Source: Terriglobia bacterium
Lineage (GTDB): Bacteria; Acidobacteriota; Polarisedimenticolia; Polarisedimenticolales; JAIQFR01
Length of the DNA: 64,000 nucleotides
Assembly: GCA_020073205.1 (NCBI GenBank)
Contig: JAIQFR010000005.1
Location: 23,234 to 87,233 of the forward strand
Direction: 5' to 3'
The notes below the pieces were generated by a model. That model had not been told where the DNA came from. It worked only from the letters and a program-made list of their open reading frames with translations, and did not search any database. Every line of letters starts with the position of its first letter. The first letter of the stretch is position 1. Below are positions 9,416 through 18,127 of the stretch, piece by piece. The position numbers and the translations under genes are program-made.

Positions 9416-9651
9416 ACCTCGCGTCCCACGGGGGTTCCGGTCCCGACCTCGGCGTGTAGGTTGGCTCTCGTCACGCCGGAGAGGAGATCCTTCAGCGAGT
9501 ATCGCGGACCCGCGGAGGGCGTCATGACGACTTTCCCCTTTACGACCGACATGTCCAGCTCGGCGCCCTCGTCGATGCGGGCGTCCTGCGCGACGGACCT
9601 CGGGATCCTGACGGCCAAGCTGTTCCCCCATCGGGCGACCGCGACGCGCAT
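9409..9651 (-). CDS. mazE: MazE-type antitoxin
   Basis: This 80-residue antitoxin has an AbrB/SpoVT-like DNA-binding N-terminus: MRVAVARWGNSLAVRIPRSV, with the conserved WGNSLAVRIP strand-turn. A flexible C-terminal tail would wrap the toxin. The ATG at 9651 has GGAGG seven bases upstream; a longer frame exists but its extra residues are not MazE-like. The gene precedes and overlaps mazF, the normal order for the pair. A perfect inverted repeat 16 bases upstream of the start is the likely autoregulatory operator. Confidence 0.88.
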   Translation of the reverse strand: MRVAVARWGNSLAVRIPRSVAQDARIDEGAELDMSVVKGKVVMTPSAGPRYSLKDLLSGVTRANLHAEVGTGTPVGREVW

Positions 9652-9666
9652 CCGGCACCTCCGCTC

Positions 9667-9685
9667 GTATCTACAATGAAGATAC
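9667..9685 (-). promoter_or_regulatory. Putative MazE operator (palindrome)
   Basis: GTATCT, a seven-base spacer and AGATAC form a perfect 6+6 inverted repeat directly upstream of mazE in an otherwise GC-rich region. MazE-type antitoxins are known to bind palindromes at their own promoter. From memory, the repeat resembles the GTATCTACAAT-containing palindrome at the E. coli mazEF promoter, but this was not compared. Confidence 0.55.
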
Positions 9686-9829
9686 AGCGACCGGTTGCCG
9701 GATTCAAGCGCCGGAAGGGAAACGACTCCGATCTCCTTCGCGGGGACCGACCGGGACCATCGTATCGCCGCGCCGCGCCGTGGGCGATCTTCGCTCAAGT
9801 CACTCCGTTGCGATGGCACAACCCTCGCG

Positions 9830-10909
9830 CTAACGCGGTGGCTCGACCCGATAGATCGCAAATCCCGTTCGCTCGGAAAGTCCGACGTAAGCGTCGCCCT
9901 GCGAAGATGGATCGACGGCAAAGATTTGGCTGGGTCCTTTCGAGTAGCGGAGGGTGATCCGAAGCACCTCGTCGGGGACGAGCGTGGCTCGCTTCGCCTG
10001 CCCGCGATCGACGTCGGCGATGAGAACCGCCGTTTCTCCCCCGAAATCGGATGAAACCCAGGCCCTCCCCACGTTGTCGATCCAGATCAAGTGCTCGTAG
10101 CCCGCGTTGATTTCCATGGACGCGTCGACGGTACTCCCCGCGCCGATTCTGGCCACATGGGATCGACCGCTTGCGCTCCCGAGGAGATAACGAGGACGTC
10201 TGTCCCAGACCAGGTCGTCGACGTCGTCTAGCTTGAGCGGGTTCGCGACGTGAGCCGATACCGTCCTTTGCATGCCGCCCTCGTGAGACCACGAGTAGAC
10301 GCGGAACTCGAGGTCCCCGTTTCGGGCATCGCAATAGATGAACAGCAACCCACCGTCGGGCGAAGGCTCGACGTGTACGTGTCCCTTTTCCGGAAGGTCG
10401 AGCCGCCACGGTCCGTCCACCCGCGCCCCCGCCTCGACCGAGTAAGCTGCAAAGGCGCTGGTCGTCTGGAAGATCGCGTAGGCCCTCTGGCCGGCCGAGA
10501 CAAGCCACGTTTGCCAGGAAGGTAACGCGACTCCCGCTTTCCGCCGCCCCGGCAGCGCAGATTTGGTAGCGTTCCCCGTCGATGGGTCGAGGACGGCGAT
10601 GGATCCCGTTGCCGGATCGTTGATGACCAGGCGATTGCCGACGAACACCATCGCGTCGGGGACGGCCCAGTCGGTTCGCGGATCGGCGGTGGGGTGCCCA
10701 GGCAGCCGGAGTCTACCGACCACCGCATTCCGGTCCGCCCACGATGTCCGAAGAACCTCGACCGCGCCCGGCCAACGTGATGGGTGGGGTACGCGACTTG
10801 CGTGCGGGGGCTCGGCCGCGATGCAGCACGCACAGGCCAGAGTGGCGGCGATCGCGCAGACGAGAGCCGCCGTGGCTCTCATTCGAACTGGAAGACGCTC
10901 CAGGAACAT
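9830..10909 (-). CDS. Secreted protein of unknown function, possibly beta-propeller
   Basis: This 359-residue protein has an N-terminal signal (MRATAALVCAIAATLACACC from residue 10) that could be Sec or lipoprotein type. The rest is regular beta-strand-rich sequence with blade-like units (NRLVINDPATGSIAVLDPST, HVEPSPDGGLLFIYCDARNG, AWVSSDFGGETAVLIADVDR). This is compatible with a six- to seven-bladed propeller; the fold is inferred. No family is recognised. Translation may begin at the internal ATG at 10882 rather than 10909. The gene follows the GAPDH pair on the same strand after 37 bases and precedes mazEF. Confidence 0.55.
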   Translation of the reverse strand: MFLERLPVRMRATAALVCAIAATLACACCIAAEPPHASRVPHPSRWPGAVEVLRTSWADRNAVVGRLRLPGHPTADPRTDWAVPDAMVFVGNRLVINDPATGSIAVLDPSTGNATKSALPGRRKAGVALPSWQTWLVSAGQRAYAIFQTTSAFAAYSVEAGARVDGPWRLDLPEKGHVHVEPSPDGGLLFIYCDARNGDLEFRVYSWSHEGGMQRTVSAHVANPLKLDDVDDLVWDRRPRYLLGSASGRSHVARIGAGSTVDASMEINAGYEHLIWIDNVGRAWVSSDFGGETAVLIADVDRGQAKRATLVPDEVLRITLRYSKGPSQIFAVDPSSQGDAYVGLSERTGFAIYRVEPPR

Positions 10910-10946
10910 CGTGCCCGGGACCTCGAGCCGGAGATAGAAGAACGCG

Positions 10947-11960
10947 CTAGAGCGCCCAGAGCTTGTGGATCAGGTCCACCACCCGGCAGCTGTACCCCCA
11001 CTCGTTGTCGTACCAGGCGATCACCTTGGCGAAGGTCCCGCCCAGCACGCGGGTGGACAGGGCGTCGAAGATCGCCGAGGAGCCGTTCTGGATGATGTCC
11101 GAGGAGACGATCGGCTCCTCGGTGTACTCCAGGATTCCCTGGAGTGGCGGCTTGGACGCCGCCTCCTTCATCGCCGCGTTCAGCGACTCCACCGTCGCAG
11201 GCCGGGTCAGCTCCGCCACGAGGTCCACGGTCGAGCCGTCCGGCACCGGGACGCGCATCGCGATGCCGTCGAGCTTCCCCTTGAGCACCGGGAGGACCTT
11301 GCCCACGGCCCGGGCGGCCCCCGTGGTGGTCGGGATGATGTTCTCCGCCGCGGCGCGGGACCGCCTGAGGTCGCTGTGAGGCACGTCGGCCAGCCGCTGA
11401 TCGTTCGTGTACGCGTGGACCGTGGTGATGTAACCCTTGACGATGCCGAACCGCTCCTCCAGCACCATGGCCACGGGGGCGAGGCAGTTGGTCGTGCAGG
11501 AGGCGTTGGACACGATCCGGTGCTCCGGCTTCAGGTCCTTGTCGTTCACGCCGATCACAACGGTCGCGTCGATCTCGTCCTTCGCCGGCACGGTGAGGAT
11601 CACCCGCTTGGCGCCGGCATCGAGATGCAGGGCGATCTGCTCGCGCTTCCTGAACCTCCCCGTGGCCTCCACGACGACGTCGACACCGAGGCTCTTCCAC
11701 GGGAGCTTCGCCGGGTCTTTCTCCTCGAGCATCAGGACGTCCTGGGTTCCGGCCTGCATCCGGTTGTCGAGCAGCGTCACCTTCCCATCGTAGGGACCGT
11801 AGACCGTGTCGAACCGGAGGAGATAGGCCAGCGCATCGTTGCTTGTGATGTCGTTGAGGGCGACGACCTCGATGTCGTCCCGCTTGCTCAGGATGCGGAA
11901 CACGGCCCTTCCTATCCGGCCGAACCCGTTGATCGCGACCCGCGGCTTCCCCGTCGCCAT
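10947..11960 (-). CDS. gap: Glyceraldehyde-3-phosphate dehydrogenase, canonical copy
   Basis: This 337-residue cytoplasmic enzyme interconverts glyceraldehyde-3-phosphate and 1,3-bisphosphoglycerate with NAD. Visible features are the NAD-binding NGFGRIGRAVFR (11-22), NAD-type VALNDITSND, catalytic Cys155 in NASCTTN, His182 in TTVHAYTNDQ, the phosphate-site TTTGAARAVGK (from residue 211) and the C-terminal WYDNEWGYSCRVVDL. All are standard. The ATG at 11960 follows GGGGAGGTGAGGGAC. It starts five bases after the second GAPDH gene and is surely cotranscribed with it. The open frame continues far upstream, but that part is a shadow of the neighbouring paralogue. Confidence 0.95.
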   Translation of the reverse strand: MATGKPRVAINGFGRIGRAVFRILSKRDDIEVVALNDITSNDALAYLLRFDTVYGPYDGKVTLLDNRMQAGTQDVLMLEEKDPAKLPWKSLGVDVVVEATGRFRKREQIALHLDAGAKRVILTVPAKDEIDATVVIGVNDKDLKPEHRIVSNASCTTNCLAPVAMVLEERFGIVKGYITTVHAYTNDQRLADVPHSDLRRSRAAAENIIPTTTGAARAVGKVLPVLKGKLDGIAMRVPVPDGSTVDLVAELTRPATVESLNAAMKEAASKPPLQGILEYTEEPIVSSDIIQNGSSAIFDALSTRVLGGTFAKVIAWYDNEWGYSCRVVDLIHKLWAL

Positions 11961-11965
11961 GTCCC

Positions 11966-12994
11966 TCACCTCCCCGCCGGCGCGGCCATGTCGTTGAACT
12001 TGGCGAGGCGCAGGACGAGCTCCACGACCCTCGTGGCGTAGCCCCACCCGTTGTCGTACCAGGTCAGGGTCTTGAGCAGGTTGCCCCCGAGGACCAGGGT
12101 GGACAGCCCGTCGAAGATCGCCGAGTGCGCGTTGCCGATGACGTCGGACGAGACGATCGGCTGGTCCACGTACTCGATGATGCTCTTGAACCGGGTGGCG
12201 GCCGCCGACTTCACCACTTCGTTGACCTCCTCGGCGGCGACCGCCCGCTTCATCAGAGCGACCAGGTCCACGATCGAGCCGTCGGGGACCGGCACGTTGA
12301 GCGCCATGCCGTCGAGCCGGCCCTTGAGCTCCGGCAGGATCCGCTCCACCGCCTGCGGGGACCACGTCGTCGCCGGGATGATGTTCTCGGCGGCGGCGCG
12401 GGACCGCCTGAGCTCGGTATGCGGGACGTCGGCGAGCCGCTGGTCGTTCGTGTACGCGTGCACCGTGGTCATGAAGGCCCGCTCGATCCCGAACGCGTCG
12501 TTCAGGACCTTGCAGATCGGGGCCAGCGCATTGGCGGTGCACGAGGCGTTGCTCACAATCCGCGTCTCGGGAGTCAGCACGTGCTCGTTCACCCCCATCA
12601 CCACCAGGGCGTCGATCTCGTCCCGCGGCGGAACCGTCAGGATCACCCGCTTGGCGCCGGTCTCGAGGTGCTTCTCGAGAATGGCGCGAGTCCTGAACTG
12701 GCCCGTCGACTCGATCACGATGTCGACGCCCAGGGCGCCCCAATCCACGTCCCCCGGCGCCTTCCGCTGGAGCATACGGATCTGGCGCCCCTTGGCGTAC
12801 ATCGAGTCGCCGGACACCCACACCGGCTCGTCGAAACGCCCATGGACGGTGTCGAACTTGAGCAGGTACTCGAGCCCCTTGGGGTCGGCGATGTCCACGA
12901 TGGCCACGATCTCGATGTCGTCCCGGGGGTAGAGAATCCGGAATACGTTCCTGCCGATCCGGCCGAAGCCCATGATCCCGATCCGAATCGTCAT
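11966..12994 (-). CDS. Glyceraldehyde-3-phosphate dehydrogenase-like paralogue with altered phosphate loop
   Basis: This 342-residue GAPDH homologue lies directly upstream of the canonical copy. It keeps the Rossmann motif MGFGRIGRNVFR, the catalytic Cys152 (NASCTANALAP), His179 (TTVHAYTNDQ) and WYDNGWGYATRVVEL. It differs at positions that bind phosphate in GAPDH: the TGAARA segment becomes TWSPQA (210-215), and SCTTN becomes SCTAN. It may act on another aldehyde such as erythrose-4-phosphate, or be a functional variant; this is inference. The cytochrome gene diverges 166 bases away. Confidence 0.85.
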   Translation of the reverse strand: MTIRIGIMGFGRIGRNVFRILYPRDDIEIVAIVDIADPKGLEYLLKFDTVHGRFDEPVWVSGDSMYAKGRQIRMLQRKAPGDVDWGALGVDIVIESTGQFRTRAILEKHLETGAKRVILTVPPRDEIDALVVMGVNEHVLTPETRIVSNASCTANALAPICKVLNDAFGIERAFMTTVHAYTNDQRLADVPHTELRRSRAAAENIIPATTWSPQAVERILPELKGRLDGMALNVPVPDGSIVDLVALMKRAVAAEEVNEVVKSAAATRFKSIIEYVDQPIVSSDVIGNAHSAIFDGLSTLVLGGNLLKTLTWYDNGWGYATRVVELVLRLAKFNDMAAPAGR

Positions 12995-13160
12995 GTGCGT
13001 TTCTCCCTCGACCTCGGAGGGTCGTGGAATGCCGAGGCCGCGCCATTAGAGCACGCGCTACGACGGAGGGGCAACCTCTCCGCCGGGCCTCGCCAGGCCC
13101 TCTTTGTTATCATGGCGCGGCCCGGTGGGCGCTCCGCCGGCCTCCGTGACCGAGGACGTC

Positions 13161-14579
13161 ATGCGGAACCTGTTCGCCACGATCAGCCGGAATCTGACGA
13201 GCCTGGCCGGCGTCGCCTTGACCACCGCCGCCGCCATCCTCTTCGTCGCGATGTTCCTCGTGGAGGCGATCGGGATCGTGGAGGCGGGCCCCTACGTCGG
13301 GATCCTCGGCTTCCTCGTGCTCCCCGGGCTGTTCCTGCTGGGCCTCGTGCTCATCCCCGCGGGGCTCTGGCTCGAACGGAGGCGGGACCGGAGGATCGCG
13401 GAGCGAGGCGGAGCGCCGCCCGCGCTGCCGGTGTTCGACTTCAACGATCCCCGCACCCGAAAGACCCTCCTGCTGCTCCTGGCGCTCACGACGCTGAACC
13501 TCGCGATTCTCGGCGTGGCGGGATACAAAGGGGTCGAAGTGATGGACTCGACCTCGTTCTGCGGCAGCGCCTGCCACAGCGTGATGGCGCCCGAGTACGC
13601 CAACTACCAGCGCTCCCCTCACGCGAGAGTCGGCTGCGTGTCGTGCCACATCGGCCCCGGCGCCAACTGGTTCGTGAAGTCGAAGCTGTCCGGATCCTGG
13701 CAGCTGATCGCCGTGATGTTCGATCTCTACCCGAAGCCGATCCCGACGCCGGTCCGGAATCTCCGCCCGGCACGGGAGACCTGCGAGCAGTGCCATTGGC
13801 CCACGAAGTTCGTCGGCGATCGCCTCAAGGTGCTGACCCACTACGCCGAGGACGAGGCCAACACGGAGCTCAAGAACGTACTTCTGCTCCGGGTGGGCGG
13901 GGCCCAGGGGCGGTCCTCCAAGGGGATTCACTGGCACGTCGACCCGGCCATCCAGATCCGCTACCGATCCGACGAGAAGCGGGAGAGCATCTCGGAGGTC
14001 GAGCTGACCCTGCCCGATCGGACCGTCAAGACCTTCAAGACGGGCGGGGACCCGGCGAAGGCTGCCGCCGCGGAGGAGACCTGGCGGACCATGGACTGCG
14101 TGGACTGCCACAACCGGCCGACCCACATCTACCGGATGCCCCAGGACGAGATGGACGCGGCGCTGCGGGAGCAACGGATCGACCGGTCGCTCCCGTTCGT
14201 CCGGCGGGAAGGGTTGAAGGCGCTGGAGGGAGCCTACGCATCCCACGAGGAGGCCCGGGCGAGGATTCGCGAGCAGGTCCTGGCGTTCTACGCGAAGAAC
14301 TACCCCGAGGTCGCCTCGGGAAAGCGGGACCTCGTCACCACGGCCGCGGAAGAGCTGGGGAAGATCTACTGCGTCAACGTCTGGCCGAGCATGCACATCG
14401 CCTGGGGGACCTACGCCAATCACATCGGCCACCAGCACGCCCCGGGCTGTTTTCGCTGCCATGACGGCGAGCACAAGACCGCGCTGGGCGAGGAGATCTC
14501 GCAGGATTGTTCCACCTGCCACACGCTGCTCGCGCAGGAGGAGAAGGAGCCCGCGATCCTCAAGGAGCTCCAGCCCTAG
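13161..14579 (+). CDS. NapC/NirT-type membrane-anchored multiheme cytochrome c
   Basis: This 472-residue protein has three hydrophobic segments in the first 125 residues, then a periplasmic domain with six apparent heme sites. They are CGSACH (134-139, CX3CH), CVSCH (159), CEQCH (208), CVDCH (313), CFRCH (430) and CSTCH (450). SFCGSACHSVMAPEYANYQ is the NapC/NirT opening motif. Such proteins pass electrons from membrane quinol to periplasmic reductases. No partner reductase gene is adjacent, so the acceptor is unknown. The ATG at 13161 follows GAGGA. Confidence 0.85.
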   Translation: MRNLFATISRNLTSLAGVALTTAAAILFVAMFLVEAIGIVEAGPYVGILGFLVLPGLFLLGLVLIPAGLWLERRRDRRIAERGGAPPALPVFDFNDPRTRKTLLLLLALTTLNLAILGVAGYKGVEVMDSTSFCGSACHSVMAPEYANYQRSPHARVGCVSCHIGPGANWFVKSKLSGSWQLIAVMFDLYPKPIPTPVRNLRPARETCEQCHWPTKFVGDRLKVLTHYAEDEANTELKNVLLLRVGGAQGRSSKGIHWHVDPAIQIRYRSDEKRESISEVELTLPDRTVKTFKTGGDPAKAAAAEETWRTMDCVDCHNRPTHIYRMPQDEMDAALREQRIDRSLPFVRREGLKALEGAYASHEEARARIREQVLAFYAKNYPEVASGKRDLVTTAAEELGKIYCVNVWPSMHIAWGTYANHIGHQHAPGCFRCHDGEHKTALGEEISQDCSTCHTLLAQEEKEPAILKELQP

Positions 14580-14597
14580 CGTCGCGGACGACCGAGC

Positions 14598-14927
14598 CTA
14601 CGGCCGGGATCCGGACGCACCCCGAAGCCTCTCGAACGAGTAGATCCCCGTGTCGTGCCCGTCGGACCAGACGATCTGGATCGCGTACGAGCCCACGGGC
14701 ACCACGCGGACGATCGACAGCTCCCCCGCCGAGGCGGCCCGGACAACCCTCAGCGGGTCGGCGGAAGGGGGAGCCGCCGCGCGCGCACGGCATGCCGCGC
14801 AGGGACAGCTCCGACGAAGGTCGTCGAACCCGAGGCAGGTCTCTTGGCCGTCCGCCCACGCGATCGCCAGCTCGCGGCCGATCACTGCGACGTTCACCGG
14901 CGCGAATCGATTCACGGGGTCGCTCAT
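14598..14927 (-). CDS. DUF971 family protein
   Basis: This 109-residue protein matches the DUF971 / gamma-butyrobetaine-hydroxylase N-terminal-like fold. It has IAWADGQETCLGFDDLRRSC, the cysteine cluster CPCAACRA, VGSYAIQIVWSDGHDTGIYS and a final LR. The cysteines suggest zinc or Fe-S binding; related proteins have been linked to Fe-S cluster handling, but the role here is unknown. Its ATG overlaps the stop of the Lon-like protease by four bases (ATGA), so the two are translationally coupled. It converges on the cytochrome gene 18 bases away. Confidence 0.8.
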   Translation of the reverse strand: MSDPVNRFAPVNVAVIGRELAIAWADGQETCLGFDDLRRSCPCAACRARAAAPPSADPLRVVRAASAGELSIVRVVPVGSYAIQIVWSDGHDTGIYSFERLRGASGSRP

Positions 14928-17398
14928 GGCCCCGAGGGCAGGTCGGCGAGGCCGTACTCGCGGACCTTGAGGGCGAGCTCCGCGAGGCGCGCGTCCACCC
15001 GGCCGAACACCGAGTCGCGCGGCCAGGATCCGTCACCCGCGCGCTCACCGGCCGGGAGTCCGGTGAGGATCTCGATCCCCGCCTCGATGGTCGAGATCGC
15101 GAAGATGCGGAACCGGCCCTTCTCGACCTCCTCGACGACGTCCTTCCTCAACATCAGCTGCGTCAGGTTGCGGGAGGGGATCAGGACCCCCTGCTCCCCG
15201 GTGAGCCCCTTGAGCCGGCAGAGGTCGAAGTACCCTTCGATCTTCTCGTTGACCCCGCCGATCGGCTGGATCTCTCCCCTCTGGTTCACGGAGCCGGTGA
15301 CCGCGATGGATTGGCGGATCGGGACCCCCGACAGGCTCGACAGCAGCGCGTACAGCTCCGACGACGACGCGGAGTCGCCGTCGATCTCGTCGTAGCTCTG
15401 CTCGAAGCAGAGGCTCGCCGAGAGGGCCAGCGGCTTGTCCTGCGCGAAGCGCGAGCGGAGGAACCCGGCGAGGATCAAGACCCCCTTCGTGTGGATCGCC
15501 CCGGACATCTCGGCCTCGCGGTCGATGTCGACGATCCCGGCGCGCCCCACCGCCGTCGACGCGGTAATCCGTGACGGGAGGCCGAAGGCATGGTCGCCGA
15601 CGTCGAGGATCACGAGACCGTTCACCTGGCCGACCTTCTCGCCGTCGAGGTCCACGAGCATCGTCCCGTCGGCGAAACGCTCGCGGAGAACCTCCTCGAC
15701 GAGATCGACTCGCCGCACCCGCTGGGCGATCGCCTGGTCCACGTGTCGCGCGTCGACCCGCTTCGCCTTCTCCTGCTTGGCCCAGTAGCCGGCCTCGCGG
15801 ATCACGTCGGCCACCTCGTTGAACCGCGTGGTGATCTTCTCCTGGCGGCCCGCGAGGCGGACCCCGTGCTCGACGACGGCCGCCACCGCTTCCCGGTGGA
15901 ACGGGGGGAGCCGGTCGTCCTGGCACTTCTTCCGGACGAACGCCGCGTAGTTCTTGAGCTCGTCCGCGCTGCGCGGCGTCTCCACGGCGAAGTCCGCCTT
16001 CACCTCGAAGATCTTCTTGAAGTCCTCGTCCAGGGCGTGGAGCAGCCGGTAGATCTGCCGGGTGCCGATCAGGATCACCTTGACGTCCAGCGGGATCGGC
16101 TCGGGCTTGGTGGAGACGTTCGAGCAGAGGTTGAACGGGTCGAACGTCTGGATCTCGATCACCTGGTTCCGGAGCGTCCGCTTCAGCGCGGGCCACACCC
16201 CGCTCTCCGCCAGGACGTCCAGGGCGTCCACGACCAGGAAGCCTCCGTTGGCCCTCGCGAGACTTCCTCCCTTGACGCGCGTGTGATCGGTGCTCCACTC
16301 CCCCGACGCGTCCCGAGCCCGCTCGAGGGTCCCGAACAGGTTCCGGTAGGTCGGCGAGGTCTCCCAAATGATCGGGCGTCCCTTCGTCTCCGCGTTGTCC
16401 ACCAGGACGTTCACCGCGTACGGGAGCATCCGTTCCCGCACCTCCGCCCGCGCCCGATCGCGCTCGGCGCCGGAGGACGGTGGTTCCTCCCCGTCGCGGA
16501 AGCGATCGAGGTGATCGAGGATATTCTCCGCGGCTTCGTCGATGAACCCCGCGACCCTCTCCCCCGGGAACTCCTCCTTGAGGTCCGAGGTCGCCTCCCG
16601 GACCAGCGGGCGGGCGAGCTCGCGGTCCAAGTCGATGAGCTCGCGCCGCAGGTCGCGCTCGAGGTCGCGGAACTCCTTGGTCAGGATCTCCATCGCCTCG
16701 GTGAGCTTGGCGTACTTGGACTTCAGCCGGTCGAACTCGCGGCGCTGGAACTTCTCCTCCTCGACCAGGGACTCCAGCTGGCTCATCGCCACCGGATTCC
16801 CGGCGACCACCGGCATGAGGTCCGGTCGAACCACGGGGCCGAGCTGCACCTGCACCAGGGCGAATCCCTCCGCCTGAACCCGCTTCTCGAACTCCTTGAG
16901 ACGCTCCTTCTGGAGTTCCTTCGCGGCGTCGATCTTCTCCGATCGCCGCTTCCGGTACGGATCGGAGTCGAACAGCTCCGGGACGTGCTTCCGGAACCCC
17001 TCGACCAGATCCTCCAAGGCCTTCCTGAACGCCCGCCCCTTCCCGGCCGGGAACGAGAGCAGCCGGGGCTGATAGGCGTCCTTGAAGTTGTAAACGTAGA
17101 CCAGGTCGTCGGGTGCGGTGTCCCCCCGCTCGACGGCCGCGAGCTGGCGCTTGACGGCCGTGGATCGGCCGGTCCCGACCTCGCCCGCGACGAAGATGTT
17201 GTAGCCCGCGCTCCGTATGGCGAGGCCGAGCTTCAACGCCTCCATCGCCCTCGGCTGGCCGATGATGTTGATCGGCCCGTCGCCGAGCTCGTCGGTGGTC
17301 TCGAATCGGAACTTCGACGCGTCGCACCGCCACCGGAGCTGCGGCGCGGCGAGCTCCATGGGGACTTTCGGACCGGATCGCTTCGGGGTGGGGCTCAT
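14924..17398 (-). CDS. Lon-like ATP-dependent protease (AAA_32/LonC-type)
   Basis: This 824-residue protein has an N-terminal AAA part, a long coiled-coil region (about residues 140-260) and a C-terminal Lon protease domain. The Ser-Lys dyad is visible in DGDSASSSELYALLSSLSG and GGVNEKIEGYFDLC. The Walker A equivalent reads GEVGTGRST, with arginine where lysine is usual. RANGGFLVVDALDVL resembles the Walker B/arginine-finger region of this family. Length and layout fit the AAA_32 Lon-related proteases rather than classical Lon. ATG 17398 has AGGAGG six bases upstream, so I prefer it to the ATG at 17434. Confidence 0.88.
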   Translation of the reverse strand: MSPTPKRSGPKVPMELAAPQLRWRCDASKFRFETTDELGDGPINIIGQPRAMEALKLGLAIRSAGYNIFVAGEVGTGRSTAVKRQLAAVERGDTAPDDLVYVYNFKDAYQPRLLSFPAGKGRAFRKALEDLVEGFRKHVPELFDSDPYRKRRSEKIDAAKELQKERLKEFEKRVQAEGFALVQVQLGPVVRPDLMPVVAGNPVAMSQLESLVEEEKFQRREFDRLKSKYAKLTEAMEILTKEFRDLERDLRRELIDLDRELARPLVREATSDLKEEFPGERVAGFIDEAAENILDHLDRFRDGEEPPSSGAERDRARAEVRERMLPYAVNVLVDNAETKGRPIIWETSPTYRNLFGTLERARDASGEWSTDHTRVKGGSLARANGGFLVVDALDVLAESGVWPALKRTLRNQVIEIQTFDPFNLCSNVSTKPEPIPLDVKVILIGTRQIYRLLHALDEDFKKIFEVKADFAVETPRSADELKNYAAFVRKKCQDDRLPPFHREAVAAVVEHGVRLAGRQEKITTRFNEVADVIREAGYWAKQEKAKRVDARHVDQAIAQRVRRVDLVEEVLRERFADGTMLVDLDGEKVGQVNGLVILDVGDHAFGLPSRITASTAVGRAGIVDIDREAEMSGAIHTKGVLILAGFLRSRFAQDKPLALSASLCFEQSYDEIDGDSASSSELYALLSSLSGVPIRQSIAVTGSVNQRGEIQPIGGVNEKIEGYFDLCRLKGLTGEQGVLIPSRNLTQLMLRKDVVEEVEKGRFRIFAISTIEAGIEILTGLPAGERAGDGSWPRDSVFGRVDARLAELALKVREYGLADLPSGP

Positions 17399-17559
17399 CC
17401 GCGTCCTCCTGGCGGAATCAAGCTCTTCCGGCATCTCGTGCGGCCGCCGGAGACGTCTATACTAGCCCGTTCCGGGCGCGGCGCGCCGGGGTTCGGGAGT
17501 TCTCCCGAGGCGCCGGGAACCGCGGGAGTCGGGCCTCGTTTCACTCGATGGGAGCGGTC

Positions 17560-18126
17560 ATGGAGGATCGGGCGGCCGACGACCTGGTCCGGGTCGATTC
17601 GATCCTCCGGGGCGACCGCGACGCTTTCGCCGACCTCGTCCGGCGATATCAGAGCCTGGTGGCGGGGGTCGCGTGGCGATACGGGATCCGGCGTGACGAC
17701 ATCGAGGACATCGTGAGCGAGGTCATGATCAAGGTCTTCAAGAACCTCCACCTGTACCGGCCGGACTATCCCTTCTCCACCTGGCTGTACCGGCTCGCCG
17801 CCAATCACGTGCTCGATCAGGGACGCCGCGCCCGGCGGGAGCACGGGCGCACCGAAATGCCGGCCGAGATCGCGGACGACACCCCGGGGCCCGGCGAGGG
17901 CATGGAGGGGCGGGAACGGGCCGCGCTGGTCCGCTCCGCGCTCGAAGAGATCGACAGCCGGTACCGGGAGGTCATCTTCCTGGTTTACGTCGAGGGAAAC
18001 AGGGTGGACGAGGTCGCGCGGACCCTGGGGATTCCGGAAGGCACCGTGAAGACCCGGCTGATGCGGGGACGGGAGGCGCTCCGCAGGATCCTGGTCCGCC
18101 ACCATCCCGAGCACTTCGGAGTCTGA
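17560..18126 (+). CDS. RNA polymerase ECF-type sigma factor
   Basis: This 188-residue sigma-70 family factor has region 2 (FADLVRRYQSLVAGVAWRYG, then DIEDIVSEVMIKVFKNLHLY and FSTWLYRLAANHVLDQGRR) and region 4 (LEEIDSRYREVIFLVYVEG, helix-turn-helix VARTLGIPEGTVKTRLMRGR). The ATG at 17560 follows GGGAGCG; another in-frame ATG lies at 17548. The anti-sigma gene begins one base after its stop and an exported membrane protein follows, giving a compact envelope-stress-type operon. The target promoters cannot be told from sequence alone. Confidence 0.92.
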   Translation: MEDRAADDLVRVDSILRGDRDAFADLVRRYQSLVAGVAWRYGIRRDDIEDIVSEVMIKVFKNLHLYRPDYPFSTWLYRLAANHVLDQGRRARREHGRTEMPAEIADDTPGPGEGMEGRERAALVRSALEEIDSRYREVIFLVYVEGNRVDEVARTLGIPEGTVKTRLMRGREALRRILVRHHPEHFGV

Positions 18127-18127
18127 T

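Noticed and set aside
10947-13046. A 699-residue frame covering both GAPDH genes
   Set aside because: Only the C-terminal 337 residues are protein-like; the rest is the other GAPDH gene read in a wrong frame, with low-complexity Arg/Gly sequence.
15590-17716. A 708-residue plus-strand frame opposite the Lon-like protease
   Set aside because: It is antisense to a well-conserved gene and is an artefact of high GC; its sequence has no domain pattern.
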